From JAICMB01 sp035295125 (GTDB lineage Bacteria; Acidobacteriota; Terriglobia; Bryobacterales; Bryobacteraceae), in assembly GCA_035295125.1 (NCBI GenBank), contig DATGJP010000043.1:92672-156671 (forward strand): a stretch of DNA of 64,000 nt. The letters run 5' to 3'. A program made the position numbers and the translations under genes. The first letter of the stretch is position 1; every line of letters begins with the position of its first letter. Below the pieces are notes generated by a model that saw only the letters and a list, made by a program, of their open reading frames with translations, had not been told where the DNA came from and did not search any database. This document shows, piece after piece, positions 27,582-35,595 of the stretch.

Positions 27582-27612
27582 GCGTGGATGAGCATCATGT
27601 TAAGATCCACGC
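27582..27612. promoter_or_regulatory. Inverted repeat before the GH2 gene
   Basis: GCGTGGAT (27582-27589) and ATCCACGC (27605-27612) are exact complements with a 15-base spacer, ending 6 bases before the GH2 start. Candidate operator for a dimeric repressor, or a hairpin hiding the ribosome binding site. Confidence 0.5.
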
Positions 27613-27618
27613 GGATAT

Positions 27619-30243
27619 ATGAAGCTACTGCTTGCGCTTGGCTTGGCGGCGCTCTCCGCTCAATGTGCCACCGTACTCGAGTTGCGGGACGATTGGCAGA
27701 TCCAATCTTCTGCAAAGATTCAGAAAACGGGAGAGATAATTTCCGGCATCGATTTTCATACCGCAGGTTGGTATCGCGCCAGCGTTCCGACCACGATCCT
27801 GGCAGCGCTGGTCGAGAACAAGGTGTATCCCGACCCGTATTTCGGGTTGAACATGAAGTCCGTTCCGGGCTTCAAGGAAGGCCGCTGGCTGGTGATGCCC
27901 AAGGACAGCCCCTTCCGGTCCTCCTGGTGGTACCGCAAGGAGTTCACCATTACTCCCGAGCTTCGGGGCAAGCACCTGACACTGCACCTGGACGGCATCA
28001 ACTATCAGGCTAACGTCTGGCTGAACGGGAAGCGCATCGCGGATGACAAAACTTGCATCGGGGCGTTCCGGCGCTTCGAGTTCTCCGTGGATCAGGTTGT
28101 AAAATCCGGCGAGCTCAACGTGCTTGCGGTTGAAATCATTGCGCCCGGACAGGGCGAAGACAAGCAATACCGGAGCAAGCAGATTGAGGCGACCACCGGG
28201 TGGGACGATCACAACCCCGAGCCGCCCGACCTGAACATGGGGATCTGGCGGAAGGTTTACCTCAGCGCTTCCGGGCCGGTGTCCCTGCGTGATCCTTATG
28301 TCTCGTCGAAGTTAGAGTTGCCTGGGTTGGATGCCGCGCACCTCACCGTTTCGGTGGAAGTCGACAACCACGAGAATAAAGCGGTCGAAGGCGAACTGGC
28401 CGGCGAAATCGAGGCAATACGGTTTTCGGAGCCCGTGCGACTTGGGCCGCTCGAGAAAAAGGTCGTCACTTTCTCAGCGGATCGGTTTGCGCAATTGAAC
28501 CTCCGGCAGCCGCGGCTATGGTGGCCGGCCGGCTTGGGTAAGCCTGAGTTGTATTCCGCCGCGCTGATGTTTCGAACTGCGGGCCAGGTGTCTGATTCGT
28601 TGTCCCTGCACTTCGGCATTCGCGATGCCACGACCAGACTCAACGAAGAGGGCTGGCGCGAATACTGGGTCAATGGGCGCCGCGTACTCGTCCGTGGCGG
28701 GGCATGGATGACCAGCGATATGATGCTCCGGCTCACTCCACAACGGTACGAAGCGCTGATCCGATACGCCAAAGAAGGCGGTTTGAACATGCTACGGTCC
28801 GAGGGCTTCTCCATTCGCGAGACCGACGAATTTTACGACCTGTGCGACCGTTATGGCGTCATGGTGACGCAGCAGATCTTCGGGCGCAGCATCCCCGATG
28901 AGAAACTGGCCATCGCGTGCGTGCGCGATATGATGCTGCGGATTCGCAACCATCCAAGCCTGGTGCATTTCCTCGGGCACGATGAAACGTTCCCCACCGA
29001 AACCCTCGACAAGGCGTATCGCTCCATGCTTGCGGAGTTGATTCCGGATCGCAGCTATCAGCCGCATTCGGGCGCCTTCAACGTGAGCGACCGTTTCCAG
29101 ACGGGCGGCACGCGAACGGGTACGCGGGAGCTATGGACGTATGCCAGCCCGGCGCATTATTACCTCAAGAAGGAAGACGGCGCCTGGGGCTTCGCCCAGT
29201 CGGGCGGCATCGGCGGCGTGATCGCGCCCTATGAGAGCATGCGGCGGATGATGAGCAAGGAAGACCTGTGGCCGCCATTTACACCGGCCTGGTCGTTCCA
29301 CACCGTGATCCAGGGCGGAAACTACTTCGCCGAAATGGTGAAGGCGTTGGAAGCGCGTTATGGCAAGCCCGCGGGCATTGAAGAATTTTGCCTGCGCGGC
29401 CAGGCGATGAATTACGAAAGCGCCCGCGGAATGTATGAGGCCTACGGGCGCAACAAGTATTCGTCGACTGGTATCACCACCTGGAAATACGACGCCGCGT
29501 GGCCGGCTTCGCCAACCTGGCAATACATTGACTGGTACCTTATGGCCGGCGGCGCGTATTACGGCGCGAAGCAGGCCTGCGAGCCGCTACACGTGCAGTA
29601 CTCCTACGATGACCGCTCCGTATGGGTCGTGAACAACGAGTCGGCAGAGCGGAAAGCCTTGAAGGTTACGGCGCGCGTTCTCGACCTGAACGCCGCGGAG
29701 CGCTTTTCGAAATCGGCCATCGTCGACGTTGCGCCTGACGGCAAAACCAGCGCACTCAGCGTCTCGTGGCCGGACGATATTTCGAAGACGTTCTTCGTGC
29801 TGCTGAAGCTCGAGGATTCTAATGGCAAACTGATTTCGGACAATCGCTACTGGCTTTCGACGGTACCGGATATACCTGGCAAGCCGCACGAGGGCATCGG
29901 CGAGCGCATCTTCCAGGCAAACCAGAAATCCATCGCCGACTTCACCTCCCTTCAGCAACTCAAGCCCGCGCAGGTGAAGGCCCTGGCTCGGTTTGAGCCG
30001 CAGGGAATCGAAACCGTCGGGCACATCGAGCTGTCGAATGCCGGCGACGGCATCGCGTTCATGGTCCACTCGGGCGTACGCAAGGGCGACGGCGGCGACG
30101 AGGTCACTCCGGCGTATTGGAGCGACAACTACGTCCTGCTGATGCCCCGCGAAACGCGTACACTGACGGTTCGGCTGAACACATCGGATCTCGCCGGGAA
30201 GAAACCGGTGCTTGACACAGGATGGTGGAATAAGTCTTTATGA
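27619..30243 (+). CDS. Glycoside hydrolase family 2 protein (exo-glucosaminidase/mannosidase-like), secreted
   Basis: An 874-residue protein with a signal peptide (MKLLLALGLAALSAQCA). The GH2 sugar-binding domain spans about 40-215 (SSWWYRKEFTI, LHLDGINYQANVWLNGKRI), an immunoglobulin-like domain about 220-335, and the barrel from about 345 (VNGRRVLVRGGAWM, EFYDLCDRYGVMV). The acid/base segment reads FLGHDETFP at 451-459, closer to the Gly-x-Asp motif of exo-beta-D-glucosaminidases (CsxA) than to the Asn-Glu of beta-galactosidases. The nucleophile is probably in AGIEEFCLRG. It likely removes terminal amino-sugar or mannose residues in the periplasm. The stop overlaps the next start by ATGA. 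Confidence 0.88.
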   Translation: MKLLLALGLAALSAQCATVLELRDDWQIQSSAKIQKTGEIISGIDFHTAGWYRASVPTTILAALVENKVYPDPYFGLNMKSVPGFKEGRWLVMPKDSPFRSSWWYRKEFTITPELRGKHLTLHLDGINYQANVWLNGKRIADDKTCIGAFRRFEFSVDQVVKSGELNVLAVEIIAPGQGEDKQYRSKQIEATTGWDDHNPEPPDLNMGIWRKVYLSASGPVSLRDPYVSSKLELPGLDAAHLTVSVEVDNHENKAVEGELAGEIEAIRFSEPVRLGPLEKKVVTFSADRFAQLNLRQPRLWWPAGLGKPELYSAALMFRTAGQVSDSLSLHFGIRDATTRLNEEGWREYWVNGRRVLVRGGAWMTSDMMLRLTPQRYEALIRYAKEGGLNMLRSEGFSIRETDEFYDLCDRYGVMVTQQIFGRSIPDEKLAIACVRDMMLRIRNHPSLVHFLGHDETFPTETLDKAYRSMLAELIPDRSYQPHSGAFNVSDRFQTGGTRTGTRELWTYASPAHYYLKKEDGAWGFAQSGGIGGVIAPYESMRRMMSKEDLWPPFTPAWSFHTVIQGGNYFAEMVKALEARYGKPAGIEEFCLRGQAMNYESARGMYEAYGRNKYSSTGITTWKYDAAWPASPTWQYIDWYLMAGGAYYGAKQACEPLHVQYSYDDRSVWVVNNESAERKALKVTARVLDLNAAERFSKSAIVDVAPDGKTSALSVSWPDDISKTFFVLLKLEDSNGKLISDNRYWLSTVPDIPGKPHEGIGERIFQANQKSIADFTSLQQLKPAQVKALARFEPQGIETVGHIELSNAGDGIAFMVHSGVRKGDGGDEVTPAYWSDNYVLLMPRETRTLTVRLNTSDLAGKKPVLDTGWWNKSL

Positions 30244-31070
30244 AATTCAAAACGATACTTACCGCCGCGGCCCTCTTTTGCGCGGCAGCGCTGATTCTGA
30301 GCGGACAGCAGGTCCAGCTCGAAAAGTTGCAGGGGAAGAAGATTCTCCTGTTTACGCCGCATCCCGATGACGATACCTTCTGCTGCGCCGGCACACTGGC
30401 GTTGCTCAGCAAGGGCGGCAATAACGTCCATATCGTGATCTATACGAACGACGACAAGGGCTCTCTCGATCCGGACATGACCAGCGAACACCTGGCGCGC
30501 ATCCGCATGGCGGAGGAAGAGGAGGCTTGCCGCATCGTCGGAATTCCCAAGTCGAATATTCAGTGGCTCGAATACCACGATGGCATGCTCGAATACGCCA
30601 ACCCTCGCGACCTTGTGGAGGAGGTGACGAAGATCATCCGCGCTTTCCGTCCCGACGTGGTGATGTCGATCGACCCAGGCTCCGAGGAGGTCCGCTGGCA
30701 CAAGACCGACCATCGCATGTCGGCCAACAACACCGCGGATGCGATTCGGGCAGCGGAATGGCATCTGTATTTTCCCAACCAACGGCTGCACGATGGTCTG
30801 CAGCCCTGGAAGGTTCCGATTGAGGCGTACTTCTACGTGACGCCGAAAGATGCGAATTACTACGTCAACATCGATTCGGTGGCCGACCTGAAGATCGACG
30901 CCGCGCTGGCCCACGTGAGCCAGTGGGAGCCGTCGATTACGAAGTACCGCCCGGATTGGGACTCGGCGGTCCGCGACAAGCTGAAGAATCAGCTCAAGGC
31001 CCGCGCTGCCAAGAAGGACGGCCATTACGTCGAGGCTTATCGTATCGCGTCGGAGTTCAATCAGCAGTGA
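30240..31070 (+). CDS. PIG-L family deacetylase, secreted
   Basis: A 276-residue protein with a signal peptide (MKFKTILTAAALFCAAALILSG). The zinc site motif PHPDDDT lies at 40-46: H41 and D44 as metal ligands, D43 as base, and D45 replacing the usual Glu. A second histidine is in KTDHRMSANN. PIG-L/LmbE enzymes remove N-acetyl groups from GlcNAc-containing compounds. Translational coupling (ATGA) to the GH2 gene suggests the two act in sequence on an acetylated amino-sugar compound in the periplasm. That is inference from the coupling. Confidence 0.92.
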   Translation: MKFKTILTAAALFCAAALILSGQQVQLEKLQGKKILLFTPHPDDDTFCCAGTLALLSKGGNNVHIVIYTNDDKGSLDPDMTSEHLARIRMAEEEEACRIVGIPKSNIQWLEYHDGMLEYANPRDLVEEVTKIIRAFRPDVVMSIDPGSEEVRWHKTDHRMSANNTADAIRAAEWHLYFPNQRLHDGLQPWKVPIEAYFYVTPKDANYYVNIDSVADLKIDAALAHVSQWEPSITKYRPDWDSAVRDKLKNQLKARAAKKDGHYVEAYRIASEFNQQ

Positions 31071-31279
31071 TGTAGGCTGGAAGCCGGCGGAGGGTTGTTA
31101 AATAGCCCTCAGTGAAGCCGATCGCCCCGACCAGCACTTGTTGTCAACCGGCGGCAGGATGCCATCGCTTAGTCTTCTACGACTGAAATGCATCCTGCGC
31201 ACCGGTTTGTTACCGTGCCTGTCGAGGCGCTTGGAAGCGGCAAAAGCTCAGGTCCATGTCGACGGGTTGTAAACCCGCC
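31071..31279. repeat. Palindromic region between convergent genes
   Basis: No gene. GCAGGATGC (31154-31162) pairs with GCATCCTGC (31190-31198), with an inner AGTC/GACT pair. CGGGTT-GTA-AACCCG at 31263-31277 resembles the inner palindrome at 38959-38977. They probably serve as bidirectional terminators. Confidence 0.55.
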
Positions 31280-32710
31280 CTACATCCTGCGTAGTGGATA
31301 CGACTTCTGCTTGCGGACGTCGGGGTAAGCTTCGGCCCCGACAACCGCAAGCGTCCCCTTCACCATCTCCTCTTCTACATCCAGCGACCAACCGACCGGG
31401 CACGTATACTGCACCCGGAGCACCTGCGATTGATACAAATCGAGCCGCACGTTTTCTCGCGTCGGGATATAGACGTTATGCTCGCCGAAGTAACCGAACA
31501 CCATCGCCGGCCCCCGCGCCCGCAAAGCCTCCTTAATCCGCATCCCGATCTGCGCCAAAGGCTCGCCCTGAATCGCGACAAACGTGAGCTTGCCGATCCG
31601 CGCCCCAAGCACCTCTTCAAACCGGCACGGGTATTTCCGCGGCTCGCCGAGCTTCGTCACCAGGAACTCTTCATCCGTGCAGATGTAATCCGAAAGCTTC
31701 TTCGGGAAGGGAATGCTCTCTTTGTAGTGCTTCAGCAGCGCCCGAATCCAGTTCGTGTCCCGGTCCGGATCGGGGAACGCCTTGAAGCCCTTGTCCAGGG
31801 GCACGCCTTCCGCTAATTCCAGCGCGCGCTTGTAAGGGATCGGGTCGTCGAGCGGCAGATCCAGCACCTTTAGCTTGCTCTCAATCGGCCCGGTCACTTC
31901 CTCGAGTTTTCCGCGAGCGATCCCAGCGACCACTTCCGCCAACTCGTGCCCCCGCGCCTTGCACGCCGCGAGCGCGTCTGCGCCGTCGGCCGCATACGTG
32001 TACTGATTGCCGCCGCACCCATCGGCATAGATGGCCGTCGAGCCCGCGAACGTGGCTTCAATCTCATCCATGGCGAAGCCTGGATGCGAAGCCCCGTACA
32101 TGTTTCGCGGCCCAAGCTGCGGGTGCGTCGGATGATTGAAGAGCAGCGCCACCGGACGGCTGCCCACGTCGACCCGCAGCAACTGGATCTCGTAATCGGG
32201 AGGATAGCTGAGCTGCGCCCGCGTGAAGTATCCGTAGCCGTTGCCAAACAGGAGCGTGGCCGGACCCTGCTCATTCTTGATCGCCTCGCGGATGGCACCG
32301 AAGATCTTCTCCGCCAGTTCCCGTCCGTAATCGAAATTCTCGCTTACGATCTGAATCGGCCCCTGGTGATTGTGCGTAGCCAACAGAACCAGGCACTCCG
32401 GCCCAATCCCCAGTTCCCGCTCGCAGCGCTCCCTCAGGATCGGTGTCGCGACGTCGAGGCAATTGAACGGATAATTGACGATCGCCATGCGCCGCGTGCC
32501 GTCGAACAGCGTCATACACCGCGAGATCAGCCGGGCGTACGCACGCGGAGGGTCGGGCGTGTCCCCGCTGGCGCAAACGCGCGGTTTATCGGGCGTCACG
32601 TCGACGCGGGCGGTGCCCACATTCATCCGCCGAAACGCGTTTTGAGCGACCGCGGGCCCGGCTAACACCCCGGCGCCCGCGGCTTTCAGAAAATCTCTAC
32701 GATTGGTCAT
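31280..32710 (-). CDS. Neutral/alkaline ceramidase-like protein, Tat-exported (short-motif type)
   Basis: A 476-residue protein with a Tat signal (TNRRDFLKAAGAGVLAG). The fold resembles the N-terminal domain of neutral/alkaline ceramidases: MNVGTARVDVTPDKPRVCAS, ATHNHQGP (111-118) in place of the zinc motif SHTHSGP, NHPTHP at 191-196, and GCGGNQYTY at 230-238. The position of the ceramidase nucleophile (the Ser of the GDVSPN motif) is not serine here. Length is much shorter than true ceramidases (about 650-700). The ATG overlaps the upstream ceramidase-like gene by ATGA. It is a close paralogue of 37529-38917. The substrate is unlikely to be assignable from the name; an amidase-like role is possible. 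Confidence 0.83.
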   Translation of the reverse strand: MTNRRDFLKAAGAGVLAGPAVAQNAFRRMNVGTARVDVTPDKPRVCASGDTPDPPRAYARLISRCMTLFDGTRRMAIVNYPFNCLDVATPILRERCERELGIGPECLVLLATHNHQGPIQIVSENFDYGRELAEKIFGAIREAIKNEQGPATLLFGNGYGYFTRAQLSYPPDYEIQLLRVDVGSRPVALLFNHPTHPQLGPRNMYGASHPGFAMDEIEATFAGSTAIYADGCGGNQYTYAADGADALAACKARGHELAEVVAGIARGKLEEVTGPIESKLKVLDLPLDDPIPYKRALELAEGVPLDKGFKAFPDPDRDTNWIRALLKHYKESIPFPKKLSDYICTDEEFLVTKLGEPRKYPCRFEEVLGARIGKLTFVAIQGEPLAQIGMRIKEALRARGPAMVFGYFGEHNVYIPTRENVRLDLYQSQVLRVQYTCPVGWSLDVEEEMVKGTLAVVGAEAYPDVRKQKSYPLRRM

Positions 32711-34050
32711 TCTGTTGCTGGTGCCGACTGATCCTTAAGTTTGCCTGTCCAGTGTCCCAAACGGATGATCGCAGTATCAATCATGCGATTGCCCGCGCCG
32801 ACCGCAATGAACGCGCCGATCTGGTTGGCTCCGTACCCGCCATCGACGGCCGCCTTAATCGTCGGGACGTACCCGAGATTTCCGTTCGTGTAGCCGCCGA
32901 ACAGAATCGGAAAATCGCGCACCCGCGACCGGATATCGATCTGGTAGTCCACGAAAATCTCCGCCGGAACCCCGACAAACGCGAACTCGCGCCCCACGAG
33001 CAGCGTCGTCACAGGAGCTTCGTAGGACGGCTTGGTCGCACGCTCGATGCGGTTCTTCGTATCGAAGGAAAGCTGGCTGAGCGGAACCCCCAGAGCCGCG
33101 AAAATCTTGTCGCGGTTCCAGCGGCCGGGGAATGTCAACGTCTCCCGTGAAAGGTGCATCTCGACATCGGGAAGCGCATGCGTCTCGATGGTGGGCACGA
33201 CGCGCAGCACTTCCTGCCCGACCGTGCGCCCGGTCTCGCGCATCAATCCAACCGCGTTGTCGATGAGCGGAGTCTTGTCGTAGTAGGGGTTGATGTTCCC
33301 AGCCCCGCCTTGTACGAAAAGACAGATCGTCCCGGGAAAGGCCGCCTCGACGGTACGCTTCATCTCGCCCGGCCAATCGGCCGAGTATTGCAGGTTTTCG
33401 GGCCCAAGAACGACGGCATGACACGCGTAATTGACGACAATCGCCATCGGCTTGTGGTCCTCGCCGTCCACACGCAGAATCATCACCGTCGGATCGACCG
33501 GCGCAGTCGGTATGCGCGTCTCGTTGCGCCAAAGCATCTTGCCCTGGCCCTGCGACATGAAGAATAGCCGGTTGTGGCCGATCAAAACCGACCCGCGGCC
33601 AACCCCGACCCGCGCCGGGCGCCGTCCCTTCCAGGCGATCTCGATTCCGGCACCAATGTCGCCGGCCGCCTGCTTCTGCCATTCCGGAGGATCTTCCACA
33701 ATGTATGGACCGGAGTGCGTATGACTCGAATTGAAAATGACATCGTCGATGCCGCTGGACGCCTTCACGCGTGCCCGGATCTCATCGAGCTGCGGCGTCG
33801 GCAGGACGCCGACCAGATCCATAGTCACCAGCGCGACCGACTTGTCCTTGCCCTCGAGCACCAGGATTTTCGCCTGCAGCGGATCGAGGACGCCTTTGGA
33901 TACAGCAGTGCGCGCCCCGTAGCCGGCCATCAGCATGCCTTCGAGGGGGTGAAATGTGACAGTAGCAATGCCAGCCTGAATGTCTCTCGCACCGGCCGCC
34001 GCGGCCGTCAGCACGCAGAGGGTTGCGATTTTTAGGAATTGTATTCGCAT
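32707..34050 (-). CDS. Neutral/alkaline ceramidase-like protein, Sec-exported
   Basis: A 447-residue protein with a Sec signal (MRIQFLKIATLCVLTAAAAG), starting at ATG 34050 after an AAAGGAG ribosome binding site. Ceramidase-like features: IQAGIATVTFHPLEGMLMAG, zinc motif SHTHSGP at 109-115, NYACHAV with H211, SADWPG from 223, and GAGNINPYY at 249-257. In neutral ceramidases the last motif reads GDVSPN with the catalytic serine; here the equivalent residue is N254. The gene overlaps the next by ATGA, forming a unit with it. The predicted metal site argues for a hydrolase, but the specific reaction is unknown. Confidence 0.85.
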   Translation of the reverse strand: MRIQFLKIATLCVLTAAAAGARDIQAGIATVTFHPLEGMLMAGYGARTAVSKGVLDPLQAKILVLEGKDKSVALVTMDLVGVLPTPQLDEIRARVKASSGIDDVIFNSSHTHSGPYIVEDPPEWQKQAAGDIGAGIEIAWKGRRPARVGVGRGSVLIGHNRLFFMSQGQGKMLWRNETRIPTAPVDPTVMILRVDGEDHKPMAIVVNYACHAVVLGPENLQYSADWPGEMKRTVEAAFPGTICLFVQGGAGNINPYYDKTPLIDNAVGLMRETGRTVGQEVLRVVPTIETHALPDVEMHLSRETLTFPGRWNRDKIFAALGVPLSQLSFDTKNRIERATKPSYEAPVTTLLVGREFAFVGVPAEIFVDYQIDIRSRVRDFPILFGGYTNGNLGYVPTIKAAVDGGYGANQIGAFIAVGAGNRMIDTAIIRLGHWTGKLKDQSAPATE

Positions 34051-34082
34051 ATAAATTCTCCTTTCATGGGAGCCTGCGTCGC

Positions 34083-34157
34083 CTTTATGGCTCAACAGGT
34101 TGCAAGCCAAGGTGGGGCAGGCATTCAGCCTGCCCGACTTCTGCCAGGGCTGCTAGC
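34083..34157 (-). repeat. Dispersed intergenic repeat, copy B
   Basis: Inverse copy of 2849-2919. On the minus strand it starts directly after a TAG stop (34160 to 34158) with GCTAGCAG, just as copy A follows a TAG stop. It contains the full palindrome GGGCAGGCTGAATGCCTGCC, which copy A has partly lost. Confidence 0.75.
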
Positions 34158-35582
34158 CTAGGGCCTCGTGTCAGGCACGTCTCGAAGCTTGCCCTGCTGT
34201 TCGTAAAACCAGATCACGGCATCGTCCACCAGATGCTCGCCCGCCCCTACCTCGACGCGAGTAGCGTAATTTGCCCCATACCCGCCTTGCATCGCAGCTT
34301 CAATGGTCGGAATGTAGCCCGTAAACACGCCCTCGCCGGCGTAGGCATACCCGAACATGAACGTGTGCGCCAGCGGCGATTGGTCGCGCAGATTCATCTG
34401 ATGCCGGACGAATGGCTCCGCGGGCATCGCCAGAATGCCGACGTCGTTATTGATAAGGATCCGCACCGCCCGCGTGGGGACACGCTGGTCGGGGCGGAAG
34501 CGATCCTTGAAATCGTACGTCACCGCCGAGATCTTCACGTTGAAATCGTCAGCCGGAGCCGCCTTGGCGCCGAGCGCTTTCAGGACTGTCGCTGCAAGCG
34601 TCTCGCCGGTCTTCTGTGCGACCCCGAAGGCATCCTGCGTCCGAGGCTGCTTGTCGTCATACGGGTTGATGTCGCCACCCGCGCCCGGAATGAAGTACAC
34701 CATGGCCGGCGCGCCCAGGTCTCCTTCCAGCTTGCGATACATGAAACCCGGCCAGTCGGCGCTGAAATCGAGGTTATCCGGTCCGAGGTTGACGCCGTGA
34801 CACGCATAGTTCACGAGCAGCGCCAGCACGTGGCCGTCAGCCCCGGTAAATCTCAGAATGCCGACGCGAGGGTCGACCGGCGCAGTCGGCATGCGGTCTG
34901 CGTTCCGCCAGAACATCGTGACGGTGCCGTCGTCATTCACCCTGCGGCGGTTGTGCCCGAGGTAAGCCGAGCTTTCCAATACCGAGAACGACGCCGGCTG
35001 GTAATGCGCCTGCGCTTCCTTCAACGCGCCCAGCACCTTCGTCTCGACGTCCTGGTACCACGGGTCCTTATCCATGGCGTGCAGATCTTTGGGGATTGGC
35101 CCGGAGTGCGTATGGCTGGCGATCTGGAGAACCGGATCGATGCCCAGCGTCTCGCGCGCCTCTCTCGCCACCTTGGGCGAAACGAACAGAACCAGGTCGT
35201 AGGTCACAATGCCGAACTGCCGGCCATTGGACTTGATCAGCAGCACCTTTGCCAGGAGCGGATCGTGAATACCTTGGCTGACGCCTTTACGCGCGCCATA
35301 GCCGCCCATCGGATAGCCGACTGGCGCGGTGATATCGACCTTCGCGGTGGCTACCTGGAGATCGCCCGCGGCCCAAACAGGATTCGCGAGAGCCATAAGT
35401 AGCACCACAAAAACCAGCGTCTGAAAGACTGGAGATAGCAGGCTTCCGGTCCACAAATGTGAGTGAAAACAAGGTGGCGCGGGCGGTTTCGCCTGCGCGT
35501 TCCCGGTGAGGTTCAAAGGCAGGCGGAACCGCCTGCTCCACCCTTCCACAATCTGCGCGACCCTGAACAGGCCTCGATACAT
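34158..35582 (-). CDS. Neutral/alkaline ceramidase-like protein, N-terminus interrupted by a repeat
   Basis: From ATG 35582, with GAGGTG five bases upstream and 13 bases after the regulator stop, the frame gives 474 residues. The core matches its neighbour: VATAKVDITAPVGYPMGGYG, SHTHSGP at about 156-162, NYACHGV, SADWPGF and GAGGDINPY (Asn where ceramidases have the catalytic Ser). The first 45 residues are unusual: MYRGLFRVAQ is followed by about 34 residues translated from the palindromic repeat, and the hydrophobic signal segment (TLVFVVLLMALANPVWA) comes only at about 56-72. TTG 35456 or ATG 35396 would restore a normal signal peptide. The original start is probably 35582, with the repeat inserted afterwards. 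Confidence 0.83.
   Translation of the reverse strand: MYRGLFRVAQIVEGWSRRFRLPLNLTGNAQAKPPAPPCFHSHLWTGSLLSPVFQTLVFVVLLMALANPVWAAGDLQVATAKVDITAPVGYPMGGYGARKGVSQGIHDPLLAKVLLIKSNGRQFGIVTYDLVLFVSPKVAREARETLGIDPVLQIASHTHSGPIPKDLHAMDKDPWYQDVETKVLGALKEAQAHYQPASFSVLESSAYLGHNRRRVNDDGTVTMFWRNADRMPTAPVDPRVGILRFTGADGHVLALLVNYACHGVNLGPDNLDFSADWPGFMYRKLEGDLGAPAMVYFIPGAGGDINPYDDKQPRTQDAFGVAQKTGETLAATVLKALGAKAAPADDFNVKISAVTYDFKDRFRPDQRVPTRAVRILINNDVGILAMPAEPFVRHQMNLRDQSPLAHTFMFGYAYAGEGVFTGYIPTIEAAMQGGYGANYATRVEVGAGEHLVDDAVIWFYEQQGKLRDVPDTRP
35460..35559. repeat. Palindromic intergenic repeat, copy 2
   Basis: Matches 6055-6160 in the same orientation and 25464-25570 in the opposite one. It contains GGCGGTTTCGCCTGC, AAAGGCAGGCGGAACCGCCTG and CCTTCCACAA (35542-35551), the last being the terminal inverted repeat of the 25.5 kb copy. 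It lies in frame within the 5' end of a ceramidase-like gene without introducing a stop codon. Confidence 0.72.
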
Positions 35583-35595
35583 TGATTCACCTCGG

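Noticed and set aside
34023..35402. 459-codon open frame on the plus strand opposite a ceramidase-like gene
   Set aside because: Antisense of a clearly recognisable gene; its translation is arginine- and histidine-rich without any family motif, typical of high-GC shadow frames.
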